Source: Xenopus tropicalis
Taxonomy: Eukaryota; Chordata; Amphibia; Anura; Pipidae
Length of the DNA stretch: 64,000 nt
Reading direction: 5' to 3'
Assembly (NCBI RefSeq): GCF_000004195.4
Contig: NC_030680.2
Span: 153,071,597 to 153,135,596 of the forward strand
Position numbers and translations under genes: made by a program. Below are positions 50,507 to 62,591 of the stretch, piece after piece. Numbering within the stretch: position 1 is the stretch's first letter; each line of letters starts with the position of its first letter. The notes under the pieces were generated by a model. That model ran no database searches, was not told the origin of the DNA, and was given only the letters and a program-made list of their open reading frames with translations.

Positions 50507-51100
50507 CCCACAGCCCCAGGTCTTCTGCCCCAAATCACTTTAGTCCCCGGTCTCCAGTCAGTTCCAGGCCAGACCCCGCCCCATACTGAACCAGACCCCG
50601 CCTCCAGTCACAGGGAAGCCAAACAGCGACTTTAGCCACGCCCATACAATCTCCGGGCCGCCCCTTTTCCTAGACCCAACGTCGGTGCCGGAGCTTTTGG
50701 ATTCTTCGCCACGCCCTCAACCTGCGGCCCCTCCCAACAAAGCGGAGCCTCAAGTGTATCCAACTCTCTCGCCCCGCCCATATACCTTGTGATCTCAATT
50801 CCTCCGCCCAGTCCTGCCTCACAGCCGCCATTTTCCTTTCACGTCCCGCCTCTCAGTCCTGTCATCCGCTCAGCCAATCGTGGCGCAGCGTTGGATATTT
50901 GGGCATCCGCTCAGCCAATCGTGGCGCAGCGTTGGATATTTGGGCATCCGCTCAGCCAATCGTGGCGCAGCGTTGGATATTTGGGCATCCGCTCAGCCAA
51001 TCGTGGTGCAGCGTTGGATATCTGGGCATCCGCTCAGCCAATCGTGGTGCAGCGTTGGATATCTGGGCGGGGAATTGTTGGAAGGGAGGCGCGGCTCCGG
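50507..51100 (-). promoter_or_regulatory. nisch: nisch 5' UTR and promoter region
   Basis: The sequence upstream of the start codon is GC- and CpG-rich with ccccgccc-type GC boxes (e.g. near 50570, 50773), and it contains the 41-bp CCAAT array. No TATA box is evident. The transcription start is not determined; this call rests on position and composition. Confidence 0.6.
50863..51067. repeat. five 41-bp units each with a CCAAT box
   Basis: The unit is catccgctcagccaatcgtg plus gcgcagcgttggatatttggg, exactly five times at 41-bp spacing. AGCCAATCG fits the NF-Y core consensus. The array lies 357-561 bp upstream of the nisch start codon. Confidence 0.95.
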
Positions 51101-51360
51101 CTGGCAGTGACAGGTTCCCTGTGGGGCTTCAGGGAGCCATTATAATTCTAACATTTGCCCCCTTACAAGTGTAAAACAGAGGGGGGATGTGGGGCAATAA
51201 AGGAAGGGGGCAGCGAGCAGGGTAAGTGGGGAACAGAATGGGGAGAGGGGGATAAACTGACATTTGGGGACAGAATGAAAAGGGAAAATCCAGGAAGAGA
51301 GAAGTTGGGGGGCAGAGGGGGGAGGGGGGGGGGTAAATCCTAATTAACATGGTAAGTGGG

Positions 51361-52205
51361 GGCCAACAGGTGGGTTTCCCTTGGGCCTGTTTGGGTGGGA
51401 CCCTTGGGCCTGTTTGGGTGGGTTTCCCTTGGGCCTGTTTGGGTGGGACCCTTGGGCCTGTTTGGGTGGGACCCTTGGGCCTGTTTGGGTGGGACCCTTG
51501 GTTTCCCTTGGGCCTGTTTGGGTGGGACCCTTGGGCCTGTTTGGGTGGGACCCTTGGGCCTGTTTGGGTGGGTTTCCCTTGGGCCTGTTTGGGTGGGTTT
51601 CCCTTGGGCCTGTTTGGGTGGGACCCTTGGGCCTGTTTGGGTGGGTTTCCCTTGGGCCTGTTTGGGTGGGTTTCCCTTGGGCCTGTTTGGGTGGGACCCT
51701 TGGTTTCCCTTGGGCCTGTTTGGGTGGGACCCTTGGGCCTGTTTGGGTGGGTTTCCCTTGGGCCTGTTTGGGTGGGACCCTTGGTTTCCCTTGGGCCTGT
51801 TTGGGTGGGACCCTTGGTTTCCCTTGGGCCTGTTTGGGTGGGACCCTTGGTTTCCCTTGGGCCTGTTTGGGTGGGACCCTTGGTTTCCCTTGGGCCTGTT
51901 TGGGTGGGACCCTTGGTTTCCCTTGGGCCTGTTTGGGTGGGACCCTTGGGCCTGTTTGGGTGGGTTTCCCTTGGGCCTGTTTGGGTGGGTTTCCCTTGGG
52001 CCTGTTTGGGTGGGACCCTTGGTTTCCCTTGGGCCTGTTTGGGTGGGACCCTTGGGCCTGTTTGGGTGGGACCCTTGGGCCTGTTTGGGTGGGACCCTTG
52101 GTTTCCCTTGGGCCTGTTTGGGTGGGACCCTTGGGCCTGTTTGGGTGGGACCCTTGGGCCTGTTTGGGTGGGACCCTTGGTTTCCCTTGGGCCTGTTTGG
52201 GTCTC
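51361..52205. repeat. 24/26/34-bp mosaic minisatellite
   Basis: Built from cttgggcctgtttgggtggg plus accc or tttccc and the insert cttggtttccc. It is intergenic, upstream of the nisch promoter. Confidence 0.97.
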
Positions 52206-53105
52206 AGCTGTCGGTTCCGTTCTCAGCCTTGTGAAACCCAAACAGTAATCTGCCCAATAGAAACATAGAAATAAAATGTCACTATGTAAACCAGCCCGGC
52301 TTAGTTACCCTTTAGTTCAATTTATTTCTCATTATTACAGAAAGGAAAAGCAAATGTCTGAGCTCTCGGTGCAACTGAACCCGGACAATTAATGGGTTGG
52401 ACCCGTCAGGCTGAATAGAGTCAGAACCAGGGACCCGGGGGGGGGATTGCATTCAATCTGCCCTTTGTGTTGACTTTTAGTTAGAAATCCCCAAATGTCT
52501 CCCTTCCCTACCGACTGAGTAATTGGGGAGAAGCCGACCCTGAGGTGCCTGCACCCCTAGTCTCCTAACTAACCATGGGGGTGCTCACCCTGCTATGCGC
52601 TGAGACCCCCGACTCGTTTGGGAACAATAGGGAGTTATCAGTCACCCCTAGATGGGGATCATGTGACCAGGCCTGGGGGGGTCTCACTGTCTGGGCACCG
52701 ACCCCCGGCTTTGTTCCGATACTGATAGCCAGACAGACGATAGCGGCTACCTGTCACTTCCTACTGGGCCACTTACCTTCCCAGCAAATCTAGATGGGGG
52801 GAGGCTGCTGCTCATTGTCGGGGGGATACACTGAGGGCGGGGAATAAAGAGACATTTTCTCATTAGAAAAGCAACAGCATTGGTGCAATAAACTGAACGC
52901 ACACGTTGCCTCTACCCCGGGGGGGGGGCTCATTCTTTTGCTTTTTCATTTTCAGCTTTTCAGACTTTGTCACCACAGCTTGGGCGACTCGTTATTAATG
53001 GGACCCGTGGGACTGAAATTGCCCCTAAATACATTTATGTGCTTGTCAAAAGATTGCGGCTTTCTATTGGCTGTTTCTATTGCCTGTTTCTTGTGGAACT
53101 AACCA
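52206..53105. other. intergenic sequence, no recognised feature
   Basis: Only short open frames without recognisable products. Confidence 0.4.
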
Positions 53106-53272
53106 GTAAGCCCCCTCGCATCCCCGCCCTTCCCCCCCCTCGCATCCCCGCCCTTCCCCTCCCCTCGCATCCCCGCCCTTCCCCTCCCCTCGCGCATCCC
53201 CGCCCTTCCCCTCCCCTCGCGCATCCCCGCCCTTCCCCCCCCTCGCATCCCCGCCCTTCCCCCCCCCTCGTA
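53106..53272. repeat. 22-24-bp minisatellite, 7 copies
   Basis: cctcgcatccccgcccttcc with a variable C run. Confidence 0.94.
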
Positions 53273-53329
53273 TTTGCCTTTATAGACTCGCTCTGGGCCA
53301 CATTTGCGTTCGGGTAGATCGGTATTAAA

Positions 53330-53640
53330 GGGTTTACGTGGTCAGATCTCATCGCGGTGTTGAAGTACCTACAGGTGGCCGAAATGGGGCTAATTCGATT
53401 ATAAATGGCGGTATAGGCAGCGTTGGTTCAACAAGCCAATGTAGTCCCCGATCCGATGGAAAAACCAAACCTGCCGATGGAGATCTGGGCGATTTCAGGG
53501 GGTGGCGCTTCGATGGCCCTTACACGGGCAGATAAGCTGCCGACTCGGTGTAAAGGACTGGTTTTGGCCCATGGATGGCGCCATTACACTGAAACAGTCC
53601 AGATAAAGCCATAAAACAGGACCGGCATCCCTGGTACGTT
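53330..53640. mobile_element. possible dispersed MITE-like repeat
   Basis: Phrases such as gtagtccccgatccgatgga and gatctgggcgatttcaggg resemble a frequent Xenopus repeat. Borders and family are uncertain. Confidence 0.35.
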
Positions 53641-54047
53641 TGGCACCTCTAGGTCTCCACATGTTTAATTGGCATTTCATCTGCTATTGGAAAGGCAGTT
53701 TTATGTGGGAAGGGCTTTACCTGGGCTTGGAGCCAATGGTTGGTTCTGCCTGGAAACAGGGGCGGGCTCTAGCACTTACAAGGGGCGTGGCTATGGTTAC
53801 ACTGTCTGGTTTTCATGAGATTAATTTACAAGTTAATGTTCTAATTAGTTAATATCTGTTAATAGAGTAATAGTGGCAGTCGTTATTCCACCTACAGTCT
53901 GTGGTCTCTAGTGGGTTATTGCTGTATGGAACCCACAGCAGTACCACCTGGTACCGATAGTCTTCTCATAACTATTCATTTATTGTACTAATATTGGGTT
54001 TTATTCATGTATCAGTCTGAAAAGGGAAACAGTCGTACAGCCGTCTC

Positions 54048-55735
54048 ACACGGAGGGTTGGGTTCTGCCCGACCCACACATCACTGGTACAGAACATTGG
54101 GCAGAATAGTGACATATGGGTTGGGTTCTGCCCGACCCACACATCACTGGTACAGAACATTGGGCAGAATAGTGACATATGGGTTGGGTTCTGCCCGACC
54201 CACACATCACTGGTACAGAACATTGGGCAGAATAGTGACATATGGGTTGAGTTCTGCCCGACCCACACATCACTGGTACAGAACATTGGGCAGAATAGTG
54301 ACATATGGGTTGAGTTCTGCCCGACCCACACATCACTGGTACAGAACATTGGGCAGAATAGTGACATATGGGTTGGGTTCTGCCCGACCCACACATCACT
54401 GGTACAGAACATTGGGCAGAATAGTGACATATGGGTTGGGTTCTGCCCGACCCACACATCACTGGTACAGAACATTGGGCAGAATAGTGACATATGGGTT
54501 GGGTTCTGCCCGACCCACACATCACTGGTACAGAACATTGGGCAGAATAGTAACATATGGGTTGGGTTCTGCCCGACCCACACATCACTGGTACAGAACA
54601 TTGGGCAGAATAGTAACATATGGGTTGGGTTCTGCCCGACCCGCATATCACTGGTACAGAACATTGGGCAGAATAGTGACATATGGGTTGGGTTCTGCCC
54701 GACCCACACATCACTGGTACAGAACATTGGGCAGAATAGTAACATATGGGTTGGGTTCTGCCCGACCCACACATCACTGGTACAGAACATTGGGCAGAAT
54801 AGTGACATATGGGTTGGGTTCTGCCCGACCCGCATATCACTGGTACAGGACATTGGGCAGAATAGTGACATATGGGTTGAGTTCTGCCCGACCCACACAT
54901 CACTGGTACAGAACATTGGGCAGAATAGTGACATATGGGTTGGGTTCTGCCCGACCCACACATCACTGGTACAGAACATTGGGCAGAATAGTGACATATG
55001 GGTTGAGTTCTGCCCGACCCACACATCACTGGTACAGAACATTGGGCAGAATAATGACATATGGGTTGGGTTCTGCCTGACCCACACATCACTGGTACAG
55101 AACATTGGGCAGAATAGTGACATATGGGTTGGGTTCTGCCCGACCCGCATATCACTGGTACAGAACATTGGGCAGAATAGTGACATATGGGTTGGGTTCT
55201 GGCCCGACCCACACATCACTGGTACAGAACATTGGGCAGAATAGTGACATACGGGTTGAGTTCTGCCCGACCCACACATCACTGGTACAGAACATTGGGC
55301 AGAATAGTGACATATGGGTTGGGTTCTGCCCGACCCACACATCACTGGTACAGAACATTGGGCAGAATAGTGACATATGGGTTGGGTTCTGCCTGACCCA
55401 CACATCACTGGTACAGAACATTGGGCAGAATAGTGACATATGGGTTGGGTTCTGCCTGACCCACACATCACTGGTACAGAACATTGGGCAGAATAGTGAC
55501 ATATGGGTTGGGTTCTGCCCGACCCGCATATCACTGGTACAGAACATTGGGCAGAATAGTGACATATGGGTTGGGTTCTGCCCGACCCACACATCACTGG
55601 TACAGAACATTGGGCAGAATAGTGACATATGGGTTGGGTTCTGCCCGACCCACACATCACTGGTACAGAACATTGGGCAGAATAGTGACATATGGGTTGA
55701 GTTCTGCCTGACCCACACATCACTGGTACAATGGG
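54048..55735. repeat. 63-bp minisatellite, about 27 copies
   Basis: The unit contains gtgacatatgggttgggttc, tgcccgacccacacatcact and ggtacagaacattgggcaga. 63 is a multiple of 3, so both strands stay open for hundreds of codons. It begins about 90 bp beyond the poly(A) signal of the L1-family gene. Confidence 0.98.
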
Positions 55736-55826
55736 AAGGACAATGAATTCCCATATTCTCTCATTACAAAGAGAGATGTCAGACTCACAGGCAGTGCAGT
55801 CCCTGGTCGTGAGCGCAAAACCTCTA

Positions 55827-55832
55827 TTTATT
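55827..55832 (-). terminator. poly(A) signal AATAAA of the L1-family gene
   Basis: AATAAA on the minus strand, about 245 nt after the stop codon. Cleavage is expected 10-30 nt further left. Confidence 0.75.
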
Positions 55833-56076
55833 ATTTTGTAAGAATTGCAGAGCAGTGGGCCCAGAGCGCCAGGTACCAGGCGGGTCCGTAGGAACGCAGA
55901 CATTGCTAATGATCCACAAGTTCAATCCTTCCAAGGCCATTGGCATGATTGGCACCGCCCCTTCTGCCCAGGTACCAGCTGCAGAGCCAGTTCTGCCAGA
56001 GCAAAGTCTGCCCATTGGGCAATGCTATAGAATGCAGAATGCCACTCAGGGCTGGCACAGAGTCTGTAGGGGGCAG

Positions 56077-56257
56077 TTAGTGGGGCATTTCCTTGGAGCT
56101 TCTGTCTCTGCTTTCTGTGTATTCTCCAATAAAGGAACCGTCCTCGTTGAACTGCTCGTGTTCCCCGTCGCTGTACTGCACGAGACTGTCCATACTGCAC
56201 GAGCTCTCGGAACTGTCACTCAGGGAGTCGGCGCTCTCATTCAGGGGTTTCTTATCA
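56077..56257 (-). CDS. L1-family gene, last coding exon (cytoplasmic tail)
   Basis: One base completes Ser, then DKKPLNESADSLSDSSESSC, SMDSLVQYSDGEHEQFNEDG, SFIGEYTESRDRSSKEMPH and TAA; 181 nt. It carries the ankyrin-type FIGEY motif and a Ser-rich insert. Confidence 0.93.
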
Positions 56258-56455
56258 CTATGGGAACCAAAAGAAACATTCGTCTTTATACGATATTTCC
56301 CCAACGTTGGGCCCATCTGTCTACGTTCCATTCAGTGTTCCTGCCCCAATAGACTGCCCCAGTTGTACCTGTGGGGGCAACTAGAGAAGCCACACGGAGA
56401 CAGAGATAACATTGAGCAGGTTGTGCCCAGACTGGATCAGAACTCCCAGTACTAA

Positions 56456-57235
56456 GCCCTGAGCCCCAGTCCTGCCCCACAGAGAGGCCAATGGCAATCA
56501 CTGCCCAGTGGGATTGCCAGGTGCCCCCAACATACATCTGTGCTGAGCCCCCATTACTGCCCCACAGGGAGGCCAATGGCAATCACTGCCCAGTGGGGTC
56601 GCCAGGTGCCCCCAACGTACGTCTGTGCTGAGCCCCCATTACTGCCCCACAGGGAGGCCAATGGCAATCACTGCCCAGTGGGGTCGCCAGGTGCCCTCAA
56701 CGTACGTCTGTGCTGAGCCCCCAGTCCTGCCCCACAGAGAGGCCAATGGCAATCACTGCCCAGTGGGGTCGCCAGGTGCCCCCAACGTACGTCTGTGCTG
56801 AGCCCCCATTACTGCCCCACAGGGAGGCCAATGGCAATCACTGCCCAGTGGGGTCGCCAGGTGCCCCCAACGTACGTCTGTGCTGAGCCCCCATTACTGC
56901 CCCACAGGGAGGCCAATGGCAATCACTGCCCAGTGGGGTCGCCAGGTGCCCCCAACATACGTCTGTGCTGAGCCCCCATCCTGCCCCACAGGGAGGCCAA
57001 TGGCAATCACTGCCCAGTGGGATCACCAGGTGCCCCCAACGTACGTCTGTGCTGAGCCCCCATTACTGCCCCACAGGGAGGCCAATGGCAATCACTGCCC
57101 AGTGGGATCACCAGGTGCCCCCAACGTACGTCTGTGCTGAGCCCCCATTACTGCCCCACAGGGAGGCCAATGGCAATCACTGCTCAGTGGGATCACCAGG
57201 TGCTCCCAACATACATCTGTACTGAGCCCCCATTA
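56456..57235. repeat. 85-bp minisatellite, about 9 copies
   Basis: The unit contains tgctgagcccccattactgc, ggccaatggcaatcactgcc and cagtggggtcgccaggtgcc. It lies in the intron before the last exon. Confidence 0.97.
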
Positions 57236-57324
57236 CTGCCCCTAATCTCTGCTCATTTTGTATTGGCTGCCAACACAGTGTTCCGTAGAGCTGGCACACA
57301 TTGTGGCCACTTACTGGTTGGATA

Positions 57325-58335
57325 AGAGTGCTCATCCCTTTCTGTAGTGACCTTACTGGCATGTCAGGGGTTAGTGCTCTTCCCTTTCTGCAGTGACCTT
57401 ACTGGCATGTCAGGGGTTAATGGAGTGCTCATCCCTTTCTTTAGTGATCTTACTGGCATGCCAGGGGTTAATGGAGTGCTCATCCCTTTCTGTAGTGACC
57501 TTACTGGCATGTCAGGGGTTAATGGAGTGCTCATCCCTTTCTGTAGTGACCTTACTGGCATGTCAGGGGTTAGTGCTCTTCCCTTTCTGCAGTGACCTTA
57601 CTGACATGTCAGGGGTTAATGGAGTGCTCATCGCTTTCTGCAGTGATCTTACTGGCATGCCAGGGGTTAATGGAGTGCTCATCCCTTTCTGTAGTGATCT
57701 TACTGGCATGTCAGGGGTTAATGGGGTGCGCATCCCTTTCTGTAGTGATCTTATGGGCATGTCAGGGGTTAATGGGGTGCTCATCCCTTTCTGCAGTGAT
57801 CTTATTGGCATGTCAGGGGTTAATGGGGTGCTCATCCCTTTCTGTAGTGATCTTATTGGCATGTCAGGGGTTAATGGGGTGCTCATCCCTTTCTGCAGTG
57901 ATCTTATTGGCATGTCAGGGGTTAATGGGGTGCTCATCCCTTTCTGCAGTGATCTTATTGGCATGTCAGGGGTTAATGGGGTGCGCATCCCTTTCTGTAG
58001 TGATCTTATTGGCATGTCAGGGGTTAATGGGGTGCTCATCCCTTTCTGCAGTGATCTTACTGGCATGCCAGGGGTTGATGAAGTGCTCATCCCTTTCTGC
58101 AGTGATCTTATTGGCATGTCAGGGGTTAATGGGGTGCTCATCCCTTTCTGTAGTGATCTTATTGGCATGTCAGGGGTTAATGGGGAGCTCATCCCTTTCT
58201 GTAGTGATCTTACTGGCATGTCAGGGGTTAATGGGGTGCGCATCCCTTTCTGTAGTGATCTTATTGGCATGTCAGGGGTTAATGGGGTGCTCATCCCTTT
58301 CTGTAGTGATCTTATTGGCATGTCGGGGGTTAATG
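57325..58335. repeat. 51-bp minisatellite, about 20 copies
   Basis: The unit is gttaatggggtgctcatccc, tttctgtagtgatcttattg, gcatgtcaggg. It lies in the same intron as the 85-bp array. 51 is a multiple of 3. Confidence 0.97.
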
Positions 58336-58724
58336 AAGGCTAAAGGCAGTGGGAAAGGGCCCATAAACATTAGCATCATGGTGCATTTTTGGGGCCCTGA
58401 GCTTCACCTTCCCCTTAGGCCCCATATTTTGTTGACAAAGCCCTGCTCCTTAGTGTATATAGCAGGGGGTGGAGGGGCATCAAAAGCTGTGAAGGGTTTT
58501 GGTGATGGCTGCAGTGGGGGGGTGCTTTGTGTGGGGTGGGGGGTTCTGGTGGGCCCAAGACGCCCAGCCTGACGCTGGCCAAGGGCCACATGTACTGCAT
58601 TGAACTGTCTGTGCCTCAGTTTTGGGGGTGTGGAAGTGTATAGAAAGGTCTGCCCCCCCCCCAGTGACCCCATGGCCCTACAGTGGGGCAAATTCATTAG
58701 CCCAGCGAGCACAGTGATACCCAC
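58336..58724. other. intron left of exon B, no recognised feature
   Basis: No mini-exon or repeat was recognised. Confidence 0.4.
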
Positions 58725-58797
58725 CTGTAGTCAGCAAACAGCTCATCTCTCATCATTTGCACCTCCGTCTCGATGGCCGCCTCGTCCTTCTCCTTCA
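58725..58797 (-). CDS. L1-family gene, exon B (juxtamembrane tail)
   Basis: Completes Val, then KEKDEAAIETEVQMMRDELF ADY plus AG before GTGGGT; 73 nt. Phase fits exons A and C, giving GGKYSVKEKDE as in the family. Confidence 0.93.
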
Positions 58798-58807
58798 CTG
58801 TGAGAAA

Positions 58808-59065
58808 GGGGGCAAAATGCTGTCAATTGGGGCAAAATGCTGTCAGTTGGGGCAAAATGCTGTCAATTGGGGCAAAATGCTGTCAGTTGGGGCAAAATGC
58901 TGTCAATTGGGGCAAAATGCTGTCAGTTGGGGCAAAATGCTGTCAGTTGGGGCAAAATGCTGTCAATTGGGGCAAAATGCTGTCAATTGGGGCAAAATGC
59001 TGTCAGTTGGGGCAAAATGCTGTCAGTTGGGGCAAAATGCTGTCAATTGGGGCAAAATGCTGTGA
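58808..59065. repeat. 20-bp minisatellite, 13 copies
   Basis: ggcaaaatgctgtcaattgg with a/g variation, directly upstream of the exon B acceptor. Confidence 0.97.
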
Positions 59066-59524
59066 GTCTGATGCACCCACAATTCCCACCCAACACCGGG
59101 ACCAGTAATATCCCTATTTGTACGGGTCTGTCTGTGCCAGATGGTACTATGCCGGGGCGAGTGTTACACCCAGTGAGTGTGGGACCCACAAACACATGAA
59201 TCTACACCATAGAGTCCCCCCTCCAGAACCGACAGCACTGTCCATATTGCCTTCCAGAACCAGCCCTAAAAGACACTGGGACTGATCGGACCGGGGGGGG
59301 GGGGGGGGGTTACAAACCAAGTCTTTTCAAAGAGATTTATTTTATTTTAACCTTGTGTTGTGCTTTATACTGCCCCCCTACAACCTGCTCTCAGATGGTA
59401 TATTCCTGGGGCGGAGCCACTGTCATAATCCCTTGCACTTACCCCCATTTAGAAATTGGAATAACCCAATTCTAGGAATAAGTTCCTCCCAAGAGAGAAT
59501 GGAGTCTGCTCAGTCAGTGCTTGC
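59066..59524. other. intron with a G homopolymer near 59295-59310
   Basis: Apart from the G run nothing is recognised. Confidence 0.5.
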
Positions 59525-62388
59525 AGAACCAAGGACCCACACCGGGCGGAACCAAGGGCCGACACCGGGCGGAACCAAGGGCCGACACCGGGCAGAACCA
59601 AGGGCCGACACCGGGCGGAACCAAGGACCCACACCGGGCGGAACCAAGGACCCACACCGGGCGGAACCAAGGGCCGACACCGGGCAGAACCAAGGGCCCA
59701 CACCGGGCAGAACCAAGGGCCGACACCGGGCAGAACCAAGGGCCGACACCGGGCAGAACCAAGGACCCACACCGGGCGGAACCAAGGACCCACACCGGGC
59801 GGAACCAAGGGCCGACACCGGGCAGAACCAAGGGCCCACACCGGGCAGAACCAAGGGCCGACACCGGGCAGAACCAAGGACCCACACCGGGCAGAACCAA
59901 GGGCCGACACCGGGCAGAACCAAGGGCCGACACCGGGCAGAACCAAGGACCCACACCGGGCGGAACCAAGGACCCACACCGGGCGGAACCAAGGGCCGAC
60001 ACCGGGCGGAACCAAGGACCCACACCGGGCGGAACCAAGGACCCACACCGGGCGGAACCAAGGACCGACACCGGGCAGAACCAAGGGCCGACACCGGGCA
60101 GAACCAAGGACCCACACCGGGCGGAACCAAGGACCCACACCGGGCGGAACCAAGGGCCGACACCGGGCAGAACCAAGGGCCGACACCGGGCAGAACCAAG
60201 GACCCACACCGGGCGGAACCAAGGACCCACACCGGGCAGAACCAAGGACCCACACCGGGGCGGAACCAAGGACCCACACCGGGCGGAACCAAGGGCCGAC
60301 ACCGGGCGGAACCAAGGACCCACACCGGGCGGAACCAAGGGCCGACACCGGGCGGAACCAAGGGCCGACACCGGGCGGAACCAAGGACCCACACCGGGCG
60401 GAACCAAGGGCCGACACCGGGCGGAACCAAGGACCCACACCGGGCGGAACCAAGGGCCGACACCGGGCGGAACCAATGGCCGACACCGGGCGGAACCAAG
60501 GACCCACACCGGGCGGAACCAAGGGCCGACACCGGGCGGAACCAAGGACCCACACCGGGCAGAACCAAGGGCCGACACCGGGCAGAACCAAGGACCCACA
60601 CCGGGCAGGACCAAGGGCCGACACTGCGGCGGAACCAAGGACCCACACCGGGCAGAACCAAGGACCCACACCGGGCGGAACCAAGGGCCGACACCGGGCG
60701 GAACCAAGGACCCACACCGGGCAGAACCAAGGGCCGACACCGGGCAGAACCAAGGACCCACACCGGGCAGGACCAAGGGCCGACACTGCGGCGGAACCAA
60801 GGACCCACACCGGGCAGAACCAAGGACCCACACCGGGCAGAACCAAGGGCCGACACCGGGCGGAACCAAGGACCCACACCGGGCAGAACCAAGGGCCGAC
60901 ACCGGGCGGAACCAAGGACCCACACCGGGCGGAACCAAGGGCCGGCACCGGGCGGAACCAATGGCCGACACCGGGCGGAACCAAGGACCCACACCGGGCG
61001 GAACCAAGGGCCGACACCGGGCGGAACCAAGGACCCACACCGGGCAGAACCAAGGGCCGACACCGGGCAGAACCAAGGACCCACACCGGGCAGGACCAAG
61101 GGCCGACACCGCGGCGGAACCAAGGACCCACACCGGGCAGAACCAAGGGCCGACACCGGGCGGAACCAAGGACCCACACCGGGCGGAACCAAGGGCCGGC
61201 ACTGGGCGGAACCAAGGACCCACACCGGGCGGAACCAAGGGCCGACACCGGGCGGAACCAAGGGCCGACACCGGGCGGAACCAAGGGCCGACACCGGGCG
61301 GAACCAAGGACCCACACCGGGCGGAACCAAGGACCCACACCGGGCAGAACCAAGGGCCGACACCGGGCGGAACCAAGGACCCACACCGGGCAGAACCAAG
61401 GGCCGACACCGGGCGGAACCAAGGACCCACACCGGGCGGAACCAAGGACCCACACCGGGCGGAACCAAGGGCCGACACCGGGCGGAACCAAGGACCCACA
61501 CCGGGCGGAACCAAGGACCCACACCGGGCGGAACCAAGGGCCGACACCGGGCTGAACCAAGGACCCACACCGGGCGGAACCAAGGACCCACACCGGGCAG
61601 AACCAAGGGCCGACACCGGGCGGAACCAAGGACCCACACCGGGCGGAACCAAGGGCCGACACCGGGCGGAACCAAGGGCCGACAACGGGCGGAACCAAGG
61701 ACCCACACCGGGCGGAACCAAGGACCCACACCGGGCGGAACCAAGGGCCGACACCGGGCGGAAACCAAGGACCCACACCGGGCGGAACCAAGGGCCGACA
61801 CCGGGCGGAACCAAGGGCCGACAACGGGCGGAACCAAGGACCACACCGGGCGGAACCAAGGACCCACACCGGGCGGAACCAAGGGCCGACACCGGGCGGA
61901 ACCAAGGACCCACACCGGGCGGAACCAAGGGCCGACACCGGGCGGAACCAATGGCCGACACCGGGCGGAACCAAGGGCCGACACCGGGCGGAACCAAGGA
62001 CCCACACCGGGCGGAACCAAGGGCCGACACCTGGCGGAACCAAGGACCCACACCGGGCGGAACCAAGGGCCGACACCGGGCGGAACCAAGGACCCACACC
62101 GGGCGGAACCAAGGACCCACACCGGGCGGAACCAAGGACCCACACCGGGCGGAACCAAGGACCCACACCGGGCAGAACCAAGGACCCACACCGGGCGGAA
62201 CCAAGGGCCGACACCGGGCGGAACCAAGGACCGACACCGGGCGGAACCAAGGACCGACACCGGGCGGAACCAAGGACCGACACCGGGCAGAACCAAGGAC
62301 CCACATCGGGCGGAACCAAGGACCCACACCGGGCGGAACCAAGGGCCGACACCGGGCGGAACCAAGGACCCACACTGGGCAGAACCGG
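59525..62388. repeat. 23-bp minisatellite, about 124 copies
   Basis: Two unit types, accaaggacccacaccgggc plus gga/aga and accaagggccgacaccgggc plus gga/aga. Three units equal 69 bp, so frames of about 1,000 codons stay open on both strands. It fills the intron between exons A and B. Confidence 0.98.
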
Positions 62389-62465
62389 TGCTTATGGAAC
62401 AGAAGTCTGTGCCTCTGGGCAATGCCCCCGGGTGCCCTATTGTGCCCCTGTAGGCGACTCCTTAC

Positions 62466-62591
62466 CTGAGTATTTGCCTCCTTTGTTCTTGAGCACGAAG
62501 CAAGCGGTGAGCAGCGTGAGGGTCAGTAGGGCAACTGCGCCCATCAGCCCAATGAGCCAGCCCTGGGTAGCGAGGACTTGCACCCCGGCAC
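62466..62591 (-). CDS. L1-family gene, exon A (transmembrane exon)
   Basis: After CTACAG it completes Gly and reads AGVQVLATQGWLIGLMGAVA, LLTLTLLTACFVLKNKGGKY S plus one base before GTAAGG; 126 nt. ATQGW followed by a hydrophobic span and a basic KNKGGKYS stop-transfer is the hallmark of L1-family proteins. Confidence 0.95.

Larger units (their letters stand above)
56077..62591 (-). other. L1-family cell adhesion molecule gene, 3' part
   Basis: Three exons encode the end of a single-pass membrane protein: a TQGWLIGLMGAVALL-type transmembrane start and FVLKNKGGKYS stop-transfer (exon A), VKEKDEAAIETE and ELFADY (exon B), and SDKKPLNESADSL, DSLVQYSDGEHEQF, NEDGSFIGEY (exon C). In this family (L1CAM, CHL1, NrCAM, neurofascin) the FIGQY-type motif binds ankyrin and its Tyr phosphorylation releases it; here it is FIGEY. 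KYSVKEK and ESADSL recall CHL1, while QFNEDGSFIG recalls L1CAM/NrCAM, so the paralogue is not assigned. The RSLE mini-exon of neuronal L1 was not recognised, and the tail after FIGEY is only 14 residues. The Ig and fibronectin domains lie right of the window. Confidence 0.9.

Noticed and set aside
52575..52793. Short plus-strand frame of 72 codons as a possible gene upstream of nisch
   Set aside because: No homology, no splice or promoter context; length is within chance.
53140..53620. Possible additional exon or conserved element right of the 22-bp array
   Set aside because: No splice-compatible coding segment; the phrases fit a dispersed repeat better.
54005..55903. Cys-rich 632-codon frame resembling a secreted repeat protein
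   Set aside because: Translation of the 63-bp array, identical unit after unit, with comparable open frames on the other strand.
59355..62469. Collagen-like or histone-like frames of about 1,000 codons on both strands
   Set aside because: Pure translation of the 23-bp array; three units restore frame. It lies in an intron of the L1-family gene.
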